The position numbers were made by a program, and so were the translations under genes. Shown here one piece after another: positions 8,175-16,014 of a stretch of DNA of 64,000 nt (its first letter is position 1; every line of letters starts with the position of its first letter). The notes under the pieces were generated by a model that saw nothing but the letters and a program-made list of their open reading frames with translations, made no database searches and was not told the origin of the DNA. The DNA comes from Streptomyces tirandamycinicus (GTDB taxonomy: Bacteria > Actinomycetota > Actinomycetes > Streptomycetales > Streptomycetaceae). Location: NCBI RefSeq assembly GCF_003097515.1, contig NZ_CP029188.1, positions 2,362,001 to 2,426,000 of the forward strand, given 5' to 3'.

Positions 8175-9896
8175 TCAGAACAGGAAGTAGCGCTGCGCCA
8201 TGGGCAGTTCGCGCGCTGGTGCCGGCTCCACCGCGTCGCCGTCGATGGTCACGGTGAAGGTGTCGGCGTCGACCTCGACCCGGGGCAGGGCGTCGTTCTC
8301 CTTCATGTCCGCCTTGGTGACGCCGCGGGTGCTGCGGATCGGGACGAAGCGCTTGCCCAGGCCGAGCCGTCCGGGCAGGCCGTCCTCGATGGCGGCCCCG
8401 GAGACGAAGTTGAGCGAGTTGGCGGCGGGGGCCCTGCCGAGCGCGCCGAACATGGGGCGCGGCAGGACGGGCTGGGGGGTGGGGATGGAGGCGTTGGCGT
8501 CGCCCATCTGCGCGTACGCGATCTGGCCTCCCTTGAGGACGAGTTGGGGCTTCACCCCGAAGAACGCCGGCTCCCACAGCACCAGGTCGGCGAGCTTGCC
8601 GGTCTCGACCGAGCCGATCTCGTGGTCGATGCCCTGGGCGACGGCGGGGTTGATCGTGTACTTGGCGACGTACCGGCGGGCCCTGAGGTTGTCGGCCCGG
8701 CCGTCGCCCGGGAGGGCGCCGCGGCGCAGCTTCATCGCGTGCGCGGTCTGCCAGGTCCGCAGGACGACCTCGCCGACGCGCCCCATGGCCTGGGAGTCGG
8801 ACGAGACGATGGAGATGGCGCCGATGTCGTGGAGGACGTCCTCGGCGGCGATCGTGGAGGGCCTGATCCTGGACTCGGCGAAGGCGAGGTCCTCCGGAAC
8901 CGCCGGGTTGAGATGGTGGCAGACCATCAGCATGTCGAGGTGTTCCTCGACGGTGTTGACGGTGTGCGGCCGGGTCGGGTTGGTGGAGCTGGGCAGGACG
9001 TACGGCTCCGCGACGACGGTGATGATGTCCGGTGCGTGCCCGCCGCCCGCTCCCTCGGTGTGGTACGCGTGGATGGTGCGGCCCGCGATCGCCGCGAGGG
9101 TGTCGCCCACGAACCCGGCCTCGTTGAGCGTGTCGGTGTGGAGGGCGAGCTGTGCGCCGGTCTCCTCGCACACACCGAGGCAGGCGTCGATGGCGGCCGG
9201 TGTGGCTCCCCAGTCCTCATGGATCTTGAAGCCGAGCGCGCCGCCGCGCAGTTGGGAGTACATGCCTTCGCGTGAGGTCGTGTTGCCCTTGCCCAGCAGC
9301 CCGATGTTGACGGGGAAGGACTCGAGCGCCTCGAACATGCGGGCGAGGTGCCAGGGGCCGGGGGTGATCGTGGTCGCCTTGGTTCCCTCGGCGGGACCGG
9401 TGCCCCCGCCGACGAGTGTGGTGATCCCGGACGTCAGGGCCTGCTCGACGACGGTGGGCGAGATGAAGTGGACGTGGGCGTCCACGGCGCCCGCCGTGAC
9501 GATCTTCCCGTTGCCCGCGATGACCTCGGTCTCGGGCCCGATGACGAGGTCCGGGTGGACGCCGTCCATCGTGTCCGGATTGCCGGCCTTGCCGATGCCG
9601 GTGATGCGTCCGTCGCGGATGCCGATGTCCGCCTTGACCACGCCCCAGTGATCGATGATCACCGCGCCGGTCAGCACCGTGTCCGGGGCGCCTTCGGCGC
9701 GTGTCGTACGCGACTGGCCCATGGACTCGCGGATCACCTTGCCACCGCCGAACACCGCTTCGTCGCCGGCGCGTCCGGGGCCGCCGGAGCGGTCCTCCTC
9801 GATCTCGACGAGGAGTTCGGTGTCGGCGAGGCGGATCCGGTCGCCGGTCGTGGGGCCGAAGAGGTCGGCGTACACCGCGCGGGTCAGCTCAGGCAC
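8175..9896 (-). CDS. ureC: Urease subunit alpha
   Basis: 573 residues, full length. This is the nickel-containing catalytic subunit that hydrolyses urea to ammonia and carbamate in the cytoplasm. Visible ligands are His141 and His143 (HVHF), the lysine to be carbamylated Lys224 (GFKIHEDWG), His253 (ALHTDT), His279 ([13 protein letters not shown]) and Asp367 (SSDSQAMGR). The mobile-flap pair Cys326-His327 lies in MVCHHLNP. It overlaps ureB by 8 bp. All active-site positions are intact, but no ureD, ureE, ureF or ureG follows in this window. Confidence 0.97.
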   Translation of the reverse strand: MPELTRAVYADLFGPTTGDRIRLADTELLVEIEEDRSGGPGRAGDEAVFGGGKVIRESMGQSRTTRAEGAPDTVLTGAVIIDHWGVVKADIGIRDGRITGIGKAGNPDTMDGVHPDLVIGPETEVIAGNGKIVTAGAVDAHVHFISPTVVEQALTSGITTLVGGGTGPAEGTKATTITPGPWHLARMFEALESFPVNIGLLGKGNTTSREGMYSQLRGGALGFKIHEDWGATPAAIDACLGVCEETGAQLALHTDTLNEAGFVGDTLAAIAGRTIHAYHTEGAGGGHAPDIITVVAEPYVLPSSTNPTRPHTVNTVEEHLDMLMVCHHLNPAVPEDLAFAESRIRPSTIAAEDVLHDIGAISIVSSDSQAMGRVGEVVLRTWQTAHAMKLRRGALPGDGRADNLRARRYVAKYTINPAVAQGIDHEIGSVETGKLADLVLWEPAFFGVKPQLVLKGGQIAYAQMGDANASIPTPQPVLPRPMFGALGRAPAANSLNFVSGAAIEDGLPGRLGLGKRFVPIRSTRGVTKADMKENDALPRVEVDADTFTVTIDGDAVEPAPARELPMAQRYFLF

Positions 9897-10236
9897 GGGT
9901 GCCTCCGTTCTCCGGCCGGGCGCCGGGCGGGTCGAGCGGCCCGGCGGTCTCGCCGCGCAGGCCCGGGACGATGCGCCTTCCCGCGAGGGGTACGAGCCGG
10001 ACCTCGACCGGGATGCCCGGCTCGAACCGGACGGCGGTGCCCGCCGCGATGTCGAGCCTGCGGCCGTGCGCGGCGGCGCGGTCGAAGTCGAGCCCGGGGT
10101 TGGCCTCGGCGAAGTGGTAGTGGGAGCCGACCTGTACGGGCCGGTCGGCGGCGTTGAGCACCGTCAGGCGGGTGGTCTCGCGGCCCTCGTTCAGCCGGAC
10201 CGGCCCGTCGGCGTGCAGGATCTCTCCGGGGATCAT
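9889..10236 (-). CDS. ureB: Urease subunit beta
   Basis: 115 residues, normal length for a separate beta subunit. It has the typical start [18 protein letters not shown] and the central [17 protein letters not shown] stretch. It packs with UreA and UreC in the urease trimer and does not itself bind nickel. It lies 12 bp downstream of ureA and overlaps ureC by 8 bp, in the standard ureA-ureB-ureC order. The Pro/Gly-rich C-terminal ~20 residues are variable in the family. Confidence 0.96.
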   Translation of the reverse strand: MIPGEILHADGPVRLNEGRETTRLTVLNAADRPVQVGSHYHFAEANPGLDFDRAAAHGRRLDIAAGTAVRFEPGIPVEVRLVPLAGRRIVPGLRGETAGPLDPPGARPENGGTRA

Positions 10237-10248
10237 CGGCGCGCCCCC

Positions 10249-10551
10249 TCAGACGATCGGGTGGTGGACGGTGACGAGCTTGGTCCCGTCGGGGAAGGTC
10301 GCCTCGACCTGGACGTCGTGGATCATCTCGGGGATGCCGTCCATGACGTCGTCGCGGGTGAGCACCTTGCGTCCGGACGCCATGAGTTCGGCGACGGTGC
10401 GCCCGTCGCGGGCGCCCTCCAGGATGTGGGTGGTGATGAGGGCCACGGCCTCGGGGTGGTTGAGCCTCACCCCGCGTGCCCTGCGCTTCTCCGCGACGTC
10501 CGCGGCGACATGGATGAGCAGCCGTTCCTGCTCATGCGGCGTCAGTTGCAC
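10249..10551 (-). CDS. ureA: Urease subunit gamma
   Basis: 100 residues, the exact family size. It opens with [23 protein letters not shown] and contains [11 protein letters not shown], the GRTVAEL segment and [19 protein letters not shown], all typical of UreA. It is the first gene of the ureABC run. No nitrogen- or nickel-regulator site was recognised upstream with confidence; a small dyad lies at 10670-10683. Confidence 0.96.
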   Translation of the reverse strand: MQLTPHEQERLLIHVAADVAEKRRARGVRLNHPEAVALITTHILEGARDGRTVAELMASGRKVLTRDDVMDGIPEMIHDVQVEATFPDGTKLVTVHHPIV

Positions 10552-10669
10552 GTTCCCACCTCACAGTCGGCCTGCCCGGGCGCGACCGGGTGCGGCGGAC
10601 GATGCCGGACGCCGGCGGTCCGCCGGCGCTCCGCGGCCTGGTCGGCCGCCGAGGTCTGAACGTTAGGGC

Positions 10670-10683
10670 GGAAGTTTTTCCGG
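10670..10683 (-). promoter_or_regulatory. Small dyad upstream of ureA
   Basis: CGGAA-N4-TTCCG lies about 120 bp upstream of ureA and just past the end of the TetR gene. The ureA-TetR gap (10552-10687) is otherwise GC-rich with no clear promoter. The dyad could be an operator or a weak hairpin; evidence is slight. Confidence 0.25.
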
Positions 10684-10687
10684 CGCG

Positions 10688-11308
10688 TTAACTGGCCTCC
10701 GGTACCCGCATGGACATCAGCGCGCGCAGCCCGTCCTCCAGGACCTCGACGCGCACGTCGCCGAACAGCGCCTGCTGGGCGATGAAGCCCTGGGCGGTGG
10801 CGATCATCGTCCGGGCCACATGGTCGGCGGGCACGCCGGTGGGCAGGACCCCGCTCCTCCGGTACGCCTCGACCACCTGCGACCAGGCCTGCCGCATGCC
10901 CTGGTAGCCCTCGTCCAGGATCTCCGCGAGCTGGTCGTTGCGGAGCGTCTCGGTCCAGACCTGGATGATGAGGCGGGCGAAGGCCTGCCGGTCGCCGCCG
11001 GGGACCTCCTCCTCCAGGAAGGTGCGCAGCACGCGTGCGAGCAGGACGTCGGGCGTCGGCGGCACCGCCATCCCGGCCGCCTCCTCGAAGGCTCCGCGTA
11101 TGCCGGCGAACGCCTCGCGGGCGATGGCCGAGATCAGTTCGTCCTTGCCCTTGAAGTAGCGGTAGACGGCGCCGGCGGACAGTCCCACCTCGCCGAACAC
11201 GTCCTGCATCGACGTGGCGTGGAAGCCGTTGCGGGCGAAGCAGCGGGCGGCGCCGTCGAGGATCTGCCGGCGGCGGGCCTCGAGGTGCTCCGGGGATACA
11301 CGAGCCAT
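10688..11308 (-). CDS. TetR-family transcriptional regulator
   Basis: 206 residues. The N-terminal helix-turn-helix (~12-60) shows RRQILDGAARCFARNGF followed by TSMQDVFGEVGLSAGAVYRYFKGKDEL, the classic TetR signature. A ligand-binding C-terminal domain fills the rest. It is divergent from the membrane protein gene at 11437, and two related dyads lie between them, so it most likely represses that gene and itself. It shares strand with ureABC downstream (136-bp gap), but nothing ties it to urease. Confidence 0.92.
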   Translation of the reverse strand: MARVSPEHLEARRRQILDGAARCFARNGFHATSMQDVFGEVGLSAGAVYRYFKGKDELISAIAREAFAGIRGAFEEAAGMAVPPTPDVLLARVLRTFLEEEVPGGDRQAFARLIIQVWTETLRNDQLAEILDEGYQGMRQAWSQVVEAYRRSGVLPTGVPADHVARTMIATAQGFIAQQALFGDVRVEVLEDGLRALMSMRVPEAS

Positions 11309-11321
11309 GATCCCAATTTAA

Positions 11322-11392
11322 AACGAACATTCCTTCTTGACAACCGGCGTTCCGGCCAGGAAAGTGGCGTTGACGTAAAACGAACGATCCTT
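11322..11392. promoter_or_regulatory. Paired operator-like dyads between TetR gene and membrane protein gene
   Basis: Two near-identical 18-bp direct repeats begin aaacgaac and end ccttctt. Each contains a dyad: 11322-11335 (AA-GAA..TTC-TT) and 11379-11392 (one more mismatch). They flank TTGACA (11337-11342) and TTGACG (11370-11375), possible plus-strand -35 boxes. Two spaced operator copies in a divergent TetR intergenic region is the usual autoregulatory arrangement. Confidence 0.65.
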
Positions 11393-11436
11393 CTTTTTGA
11401 AGGCCCGGACCCGGCACCTGGCACGAAAGAGGACCC

Positions 11437-12429
11437 ATGTCCACCGCCTCCCCGGCCCGCCGCACGATCGCGGTGATGCTCCTGATACCGGCCGTCGTGG
11501 CCTTCGCCCTGTGGGCCTTCGCCTGGCCGGCGGCCCGCCTGGCACCGCACGACCTGCCCGTCGGCGTCGCGGGCCCCGCCGCGTCGGCGGCACCTCTGGA
11601 GCGGCACTTCGAGCACCGGCAGGGGGCGTTCGCCGTGCACCGCTTCGCCGACGAGGCCGCGGCCCGGCAGGCGATCGAGGACCGTGTCGTATACGGAGCG
11701 GTGGTGACGACGCCGGAGGGGCCGAAGGTACTCACGGCATCCGCCGCGAGTCCGGTGGTCGCCCAGTTGCTCAGGGACTCGGTGGCGGCGGGCGCTCCGC
11801 CCGGCGTCCGCCTGGCCACCGAGGACGTGGTGTCCACCCCCGCCGGCGACCCCCGGGGCGGCGCTCTGGCCTCCAGCGTCCTGCCGCTCGCGCTGGCGGG
11901 TGTGGCGGCCGGGGCGATGGTGACCGGACTCGGACTGCGCGGCACCCGGTCGGTGGTGGCGCTGACCGGGGCGGCCGCTCTCGTGGGCGTCACCGCGACC
12001 GGGCTGACGGACAGCTGGCTCGGGGTTCTGGCGGGCGGCTGGTGGGCCGAAGCGGGAGCGTTCACGCTGGCCACCCTGGCGGTGGGGGCCACCGTAGCCG
12101 GTCTCGCGGCACTCCTCGGACCGGCCGGAATCGGCCTGGGCGCGCTGCTGGTGGTGCTGCTGGGCAACCCGTTCTCCGGCGTGGCGACCGCGCCGGAACT
12201 ACTGCCGGAACCGGCCGGTCTGATCGGCCAGTGGCTGCCGCCGGGCGCCGGCGGGTCTCTGCTGCGGTCGGTGGCGTACTTCGACGGCGGCGGCGCCGGC
12301 GGGCCGGCCCTGACCCTGACGCTGTGGGCGGTCCTGGGCCTGATCGCGGTGCTGATCGGCGGTCACCGCCGCACCACCGCCCCCGCGCTCACCGCTACCC
12401 GCCCCGCCGGACCGGCACCGGCGGGCTGA
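11437..12429 (+). CDS. ABC-2/YhgE-like membrane protein
   Basis: 330 residues. An N-terminal membrane segment (~9-30) is followed by a ~110-residue soluble domain and then five or six hydrophobic segments (~145-305). This is the layout of small ABC-2-type permease or YhgE/Pip-like proteins, often drug- or peptide-export related. No ATPase partner is adjacent. Start ATG at 11437 has AAAGAGGA upstream. Control by the divergent TetR regulator is likely from the paired dyads. Transport function and substrate are inferred. Confidence 0.7.
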   Translation: MSTASPARRTIAVMLLIPAVVAFALWAFAWPAARLAPHDLPVGVAGPAASAAPLERHFEHRQGAFAVHRFADEAAARQAIEDRVVYGAVVTTPEGPKVLTASAASPVVAQLLRDSVAAGAPPGVRLATEDVVSTPAGDPRGGALASSVLPLALAGVAAGAMVTGLGLRGTRSVVALTGAAALVGVTATGLTDSWLGVLAGGWWAEAGAFTLATLAVGATVAGLAALLGPAGIGLGALLVVLLGNPFSGVATAPELLPEPAGLIGQWLPPGAGGSLLRSVAYFDGGGAGGPALTLTLWAVLGLIAVLIGGHRRTTAPALTATRPAGPAPAG

Positions 12430-12495
12430 CCGCCCCGGCGGGCTGACGCCGGGTGGGGGCCCGAACCGGCCCCCGCGTCCCGGCGGCACCGAACG

Positions 12496-12533
12496 GCCGC
12501 GCGCTCCCGCTGTAGCGGACGGGAGCGCGCGGC
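12496..12533. terminator. Bidirectional hairpin terminator
   Basis: A perfect 14-bp GC-rich stem (12496-12509 with 12520-12533) and 10-nt loop lies between the convergent membrane protein gene and antitoxin gene. No U-run follows, as is common in high-GC actinobacteria. Confidence 0.75.
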
Positions 12534-12596
12534 TTCGCCGTATCCGCCGCGCGGGCGGGACGGGACGCCGCCGGCAGGGTGTTCCGGGCCCGTGGG

Positions 12597-12887
12597 TCAG
12601 GGGCCGCCGCCCGCGCCCGGCGCCCGGTGCTCGGCCGCGATGCCGAAGCGGCCACGTTCGCCGGCAGCGGACGGCCTGCCGGGGGGCGGCGTCGACACCG
12701 AGGTGGTCACGGAGCCCTCCACCGCGTGCTCCGCGGTCTCCAGTCGCTCCAGGTCAGCGGCGGACACCAGAGCCACGAGCGGCTTCCCGTGGCGGGTCAC
12801 GACGACCCGCTCGCCACCGTAGACGACGCGATTGATCAGGTCGGCGAGCTCAGCTCGCGCTTGCGTCACCGGAATCTCGTAGGCCAT
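12597..12887 (-). CDS. Phd/YefM-family antitoxin, no adjacent toxin
   Basis: 96 residues from the ATG at 12887; two upstream ATGs (12899, 12896) are possible. The N-terminal domain reads MAYEIPVTQARAELADLIN and ERVVVTRHGKPLVALVS, the diagnostic Phd/YefM DNA-binding fold. The C-terminal ~40 residues, which would bind a toxin, are Gly/Pro-rich and look disordered. No RelE/YoeB- or Doc-like gene follows: the downstream space holds a terminator. It may be an orphan antitoxin or a plain repressor. A TGTACA-bearing palindrome sits over its promoter. Confidence 0.85.
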   Translation of the reverse strand: MAYEIPVTQARAELADLINRVVYGGERVVVTRHGKPLVALVSAADLERLETAEHAVEGSVTTSVSTPPPGRPSAAGERGRFGIAAEHRAPGAGGGP

Positions 12888-12894
12888 GCTCCTC

Positions 12895-12921
12895 ATCATA
12901 GTGGTCTGTACGTCCTGTACA
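12895..12921 (-). promoter_or_regulatory. Phd/YefM-type operator and promoter
   Basis: On the minus strand TATGAT (12900-12895) is a strong -10 right at the antitoxin start, so the transcript may be leaderless or nearly so. Upstream, TGTAC-N5-GTACA (12907-12921) is a perfect palindrome that includes one full TGTACA (12916-12921). TGTACA is the known core of YefM-YoeB operators, so autoregulation is likely. The same site could influence clpP, which starts at 13007. Confidence 0.6.
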
Positions 12922-13006
12922 TTTTTGCCGAAGGTCAGGTCGCAGCAGGCACCGCAGACACCGCAGACACGGCCGCCCGGAGCGGCCGCCGGAGGAGTGG
13001 TACGCA

Positions 13007-13642
13007 GTGGAACGTCCGTCCGCCCGTCACGTCCTGCCCGAGTTCACCGAACGCGCGAGCGGCCGAGAGCGCACGCTCGATCCGTACTCCAAGCTGCTGT
13101 CCGAGCGGATCGTCCTGCTCGGCGCTCCCGTCGACGACACCTCGGCCAACGACGTCGTCGCGCAGCTGCTGTACCTGGAGTACTCCGCACCGGACCGGGA
13201 CATCGCGCTCTACATCAACTCGCCGGGCGGCCCGATCAGCGCCATGTCCGCCATCTACGACACCATGCAGACGGTGACCTGCGACATCGCCACCACCTGC
13301 CTGGGCCAGGCCGCGTCGACCGCCGCCGTACTGCTCGCGGCCGGCGCCCCGGGCAAGCGCACGGCCCTGGCCGGTGCCCGGGTGCTGGTCCGGCAGCCCT
13401 CGCTGCCGGAACCGGCGCAGGGGCAGCCCACCGATCTGGACCTCCGGGCGCAGGAGTTGCTGCGGCTGCGGGAGCAGCTCACCGTCATGCTCGCCCGCCA
13501 CTGCGGCCGGAGCGTGGAGCGCGTCGCCGCCGACCTGGAGCGCGACACGGTGCTCGACGCCGCGGGAGCACGGGAGTACGGGCTGATCGACCACATCGTC
13601 AAGAACCGGAAGGCCGCCCCGACTTCCGCCGGCGACCGGTGA
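13007..13642 (+). CDS. ClpP-family protease subunit with Arg replacing the catalytic His
   Basis: 211 residues. It starts with [12 protein letters not shown] and [11 protein letters not shown] as in actinobacterial ClpP2-type subunits. The ClpP fold is intact: SPGG oxyanion segment (72-75), nucleophile Ser104 in [14 protein letters not shown], and Asp180 in LERDTVLD. The position that carries the catalytic His (normally HQP) is Arg129 in VLVRQPSLP. The subunit should therefore be inactive or need a partner ClpP in a mixed 14-mer. GTG start at 13007 with GGAGGAG nine bases upstream. A small helical protein gene follows after 7 bp. Confidence 0.9.
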   Translation: MERPSARHVLPEFTERASGRERTLDPYSKLLSERIVLLGAPVDDTSANDVVAQLLYLEYSAPDRDIALYINSPGGPISAMSAIYDTMQTVTCDIATTCLGQAASTAAVLLAAGAPGKRTALAGARVLVRQPSLPEPAQGQPTDLDLRAQELLRLREQLTVMLARHCGRSVERVAADLERDTVLDAAGAREYGLIDHIVKNRKAAPTSAGDR

Positions 13643-13649
13643 GGGGACG

Positions 13650-13958
13650 GTGCTGCCACCGGAGCTGCCGCCGCTGCCCGCCCTGACGCACGCCGAGAGC
13701 GAGTTCATCGACCGCTACCTCGAAGTGATCGACCAAATGGGAAGGATCAACCCGGCACGCGGGACGCACACGTATGGCGCCCTGCGCGCCGCACAGGCAC
13801 TGGTCGCCGGCGCCACCGCACTCCGCGACGCCCTGACGGTCATGCACACGCGCGGTGAGAGCGAGCTGCACGCCACCACATTGGCCCGCGCACTGCGGGT
13901 GTTGGGCGGAGAGCGCAGAGCGTCACGGGTCACCCTGCCGCCGGAGGAACCGAGTTGA
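13650..13958 (+). CDS. Small helical protein of unknown function in operon with the ClpP-like gene
   Basis: 102 residues, predicted mostly helical, with ESEFIDRYLEVIDQMGRINPARG and a repeated-looking ALRAAQAL/ALRDALT segment. No signal or membrane segment. It starts 7 bp after the protease gene, so the two are almost certainly co-transcribed. It could be an adaptor or regulator of the odd ClpP, but that is inference from position. I do not recognise a named family. Confidence 0.65.
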   Translation: MLPPELPPLPALTHAESEFIDRYLEVIDQMGRINPARGTHTYGALRAAQALVAGATALRDALTVMHTRGESELHATTLARALRVLGGERRASRVTLPPEEPS

Positions 13959-14290
13959 CGAGCCGCCGCGCACCCCCTGTCGTGAGCCCTCCGGTGCGCC
14001 CGTGATGCGTACGACCGGGTGTCGCCCATCCGGACCACCGGCGGCTTCGGCTTTGGTCCCGTGCGAGTTGCGCGACGGCGTGGCCCGAACGGCCCAACGA
14101 CCGGCTCCGCCGCAGGTACGGGGCTCATCACCCGGGGACGCCGGGTCCCCCGAACGGCTCTGTCCACTCGAACAGATCAGTGGTGAGGAGCCTCACAAAC
14201 CGTCGTTTCGAGTCGGAAATCGGGCAGTTCATGGGTCAAGATCCGTGGGACGACAAGCCCCCGCCACCGCGGCGGGGCGGTCCGGGCGGA
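13959..14290. other. 332-bp gap upstream of the riboswitch
   Basis: No gene is supported here. A weak hairpin (six-base GGGGAC/GTCCCC stem near 14134-14150) may end the clpP operon. The less GC-rich patch at 14185-14240 (tcacaaaccgtcgtttcgagtcgg) is the likely promoter region for the riboswitch transcript, but no -10/-35 pair is convincing. Confidence 0.4.
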
Positions 14291-14470
14291 CGCCGAGTCC
14301 TGCCGCCGCACCGGATGCCTGGTCGACATGAGGGCTTCGGCAGGAGTGGAGGACCCAGCAGTGCGGGCCGGCCGCCGGATCGGTGGCGGGTCCTTGGGGT
14401 GAAGCCGCGTACGCGGCCGGGCGTCTTCGCCGGTCCGAACCCGACAGGTCATCCTTCACAGGCGGCTGAC
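14291..14470 (+). ncRNA. c-di-AMP riboswitch (ydaO-yuaA type)
   Basis: The leader of the NlpC/P60 gene has the ydaO landmarks in order: cgccgagtcctgccg, a purine-rich ggcaggagtggaggaccc arm, GGGGTGAA followed by a GC hairpin, and tccgaacccgacag then acaggcg. In Streptomyces such elements precede cell-wall hydrolase and resuscitation-factor genes and shut them down when c-di-AMP binds. The 3' boundary is ~13 nt before the ATG at 14483. Limits are approximate. Confidence 0.85.
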
Positions 14471-14482
14471 GAAGGGTTGCGC

Positions 14483-14959
14483 ATGACTGCGCAGACACAT
14501 CTCCCGTCCCTGCTGTCCCGGACGGGTGCCGTCTCGGCACTCACGATCGCCGCCGTCGGCGGCTCACTGATCGTGCCGGGCGGCGCACCTGAGGCGCACG
14601 CCGCCTCGACTCACGCGACGAAGGCTCTCAAGGTCGCCGCGTCGAAGAAGGGAGCCCCGTACGGGTACGGAGCCACCGGTCCGAACCGTTTCGACTGCTC
14701 GGGGCTCACGCTCTACGCCTACAAGAAGGCGGGCAAGAAGCTGCCCCGCACGGCCCAGCAGCAGTACAACCGCACCCGCCATATCTCCGCCTCCCAGCGC
14801 GAGCGCGGTGACCTGGTGTTCTTCCACTCGCGTGGGTACGTCTACCACGTCGGCATCTACGCCGGGGCGGGGAAGATCTGGCACTCGCCCAAGAGCGGTT
14901 CCGTCGTGAAGCTGACCAAGATCTGGTCCAAGAGCGTCCGCTACGGACGGGTGCGCTAG
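14483..14959 (+). CDS. Secreted NlpC/P60 peptidoglycan hydrolase
   Basis: 158 residues. A signal peptide spans ~1-41 (cleavage near AHA/AS). The NlpC/P60 domain follows with catalytic Cys72 in RFDCSGL, His122 in YHVGIY and His134 in IWHSPKSG. These enzymes cut D-gamma-Glu-type bonds in wall peptides. The domain is minimal, with no added wall-binding repeats. The start at 14483 is set by the signal peptide and by the riboswitch ending just upstream. A 12-bp stem terminator follows the gene. Confidence 0.92.
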   Translation: MTAQTHLPSLLSRTGAVSALTIAAVGGSLIVPGGAPEAHAASTHATKALKVAASKKGAPYGYGATGPNRFDCSGLTLYAYKKAGKKLPRTAQQQYNRTRHISASQRERGDLVFFHSRGYVYHVGIYAGAGKIWHSPKSGSVVKLTKIWSKSVRYGRVR

Positions 14960-14970
14960 CCGAGCCGGCA

Positions 14971-15014
14971 TGTCCGCCGCCCCGTGCGCCGACGAGTGCA
15001 CCGGGCGGCGGACA
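14971..15014. terminator. Hairpin terminator between convergent genes
   Basis: TGTCCGCCGCCC (14971-14982) pairs perfectly with 15003-15014 around a 20-nt loop, 12 bp after the NlpC/P60 stop and downstream of the minus-strand ATPase gene. Confidence 0.65.
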
Positions 15015-15167
15015 CGCCCCGCCGGGGGGCGCCGGAACCGCCCCCGTGCGCGGCGACTCGGCGGTGGGCGCGGCCGGTCCGGCGCGGCCGGAGCGGGACG
15101 GCCGCGCCACCCGGGGCCCGGCCGGAGCCGCCACCCGGGGCCAGGCCCGCCCCGCGCGCCCGGACCC

Positions 15168-15608
15168 TCACCGCGGATGATCGGCGGCGGCCGCCCTCCA
15201 GGGCATGGCGATCCAGACGGTCTTGCCACCCTCGGGTGTGGGATCGACGTACAGCCTGCCGCCGCATTCCGCGGTGAGCCAGCGGATGATCACCATGCCG
15301 CGGCCGTTGTCCTGCTGCACGGCCGCGGGCAGGCGCTGGGGCCGGCGCGGATGGCTGTCCGTCACACCGACGCACAGACGCTCGTCGCGCTCGAGGCGGA
15401 CGTCGACCGTGAAGGTCGGGGACAGCCCGAAGGTGTGCTGGACGGCGTTGGTGGCGAGTTCGGAGACGATGAGACGAACCGTGTCCGCGGTGCCGTCCTC
15501 CCCGGGCAGTCCCCACTCGGCGAGCACCTCGGAGACGTATCTGCGCGCGGCGGATACCGAGGCGGGATCGCTCGGCAGAGTGACGGAGGCTTCCTGATGG
15601 TCTGCCAT
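15168..15608 (-). CDS. RsbW-like ATP-binding regulatory protein
   Basis: 146 residues from the ATG at 15608; GGGAAAGGGACAG upstream serves as ribosome site. HATPase_c motifs are present: N-box VSELATNAVQH, G1-like VGVTDSHP and DNGRGMVII. Proteins of this kind act as anti-sigma-like kinases or regulators. It is divergent from the DUF5753 regulator and DUF397 pair, forming the triad repeated many times in Streptomyces genomes (whiJ/abaA-type loci linked to development and antibiotic control). Partner specificity is not visible. Confidence 0.88.
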   Translation of the reverse strand: MADHQEASVTLPSDPASVSAARRYVSEVLAEWGLPGEDGTADTVRLIVSELATNAVQHTFGLSPTFTVDVRLERDERLCVGVTDSHPRRPQRLPAAVQQDNGRGMVIIRWLTAECGGRLYVDPTPEGGKTVWIAMPWRAAAADHPR

Positions 15609-16014
15609 GGCGAGCTGTCCCTTTCCCACCGGGGCTGCCGGAGCGCGGCACACAGCGGATTGGATGCCGGAACAGCCTCGGACTGCGCTTCGCGCCAGAC
15701 TGCCACTGTTGCCGCCCCCTTGGGAGCGGATCCACCGGGATATGCATATATCTGTCCCTCAAAGCGGTGAACTCTGCGACGCGAGAGCGTATTTGGGCTC
15801 AGACTGGGCGTTTGGCAGTGCGCCTGCATGTGCCCCCGAGCGGTCACCCGTGCCGGGCCGCCCGGTGCCCCGGCGGCGGCCCGGCAGCCGCCGGAGGACG
15901 CGAGAGGACGCCAGGGGACACGAGAGGACACCAAGGGACACCGCGCGACACCAGGGGGCGGCAGAGGATACCGGAGGACACCGGGGGACACGAGAGGATG
16001 CGAGGAGACACGGC
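15609..16014. promoter_or_regulatory. Divergent promoter region of the ATPase/DUF5753 triad
   Basis: About 400 bp without a gene. It contains the 10-bp perfect palindrome ATATGCATAT (15740-15749) within a rare AT-rich patch, a good candidate for an operator or -10 region. The right part is a purine-rich tandem array (15893-16014). Confidence 0.45.
15893..16014 (+). repeat. Degenerate purine-rich tandem array upstream of the DUF5753 gene
   Basis: About ten degenerate units of ~10 bp (gaggacacc / ggggacacg / gagaggac) run right up to the ATG at 16015. Several units resemble ribosome binding sites (GAGGA, GGAGGA, AGGAGA). The strand asymmetry is strong, with almost no pyrimidine except c at fixed spacing. 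Confidence 0.75.

Noticed and set aside
14130..14155. Terminator after the clpP operon
   Set aside because: Only a six-base stem with an interrupting mismatch; too weak to list as a separate feature.
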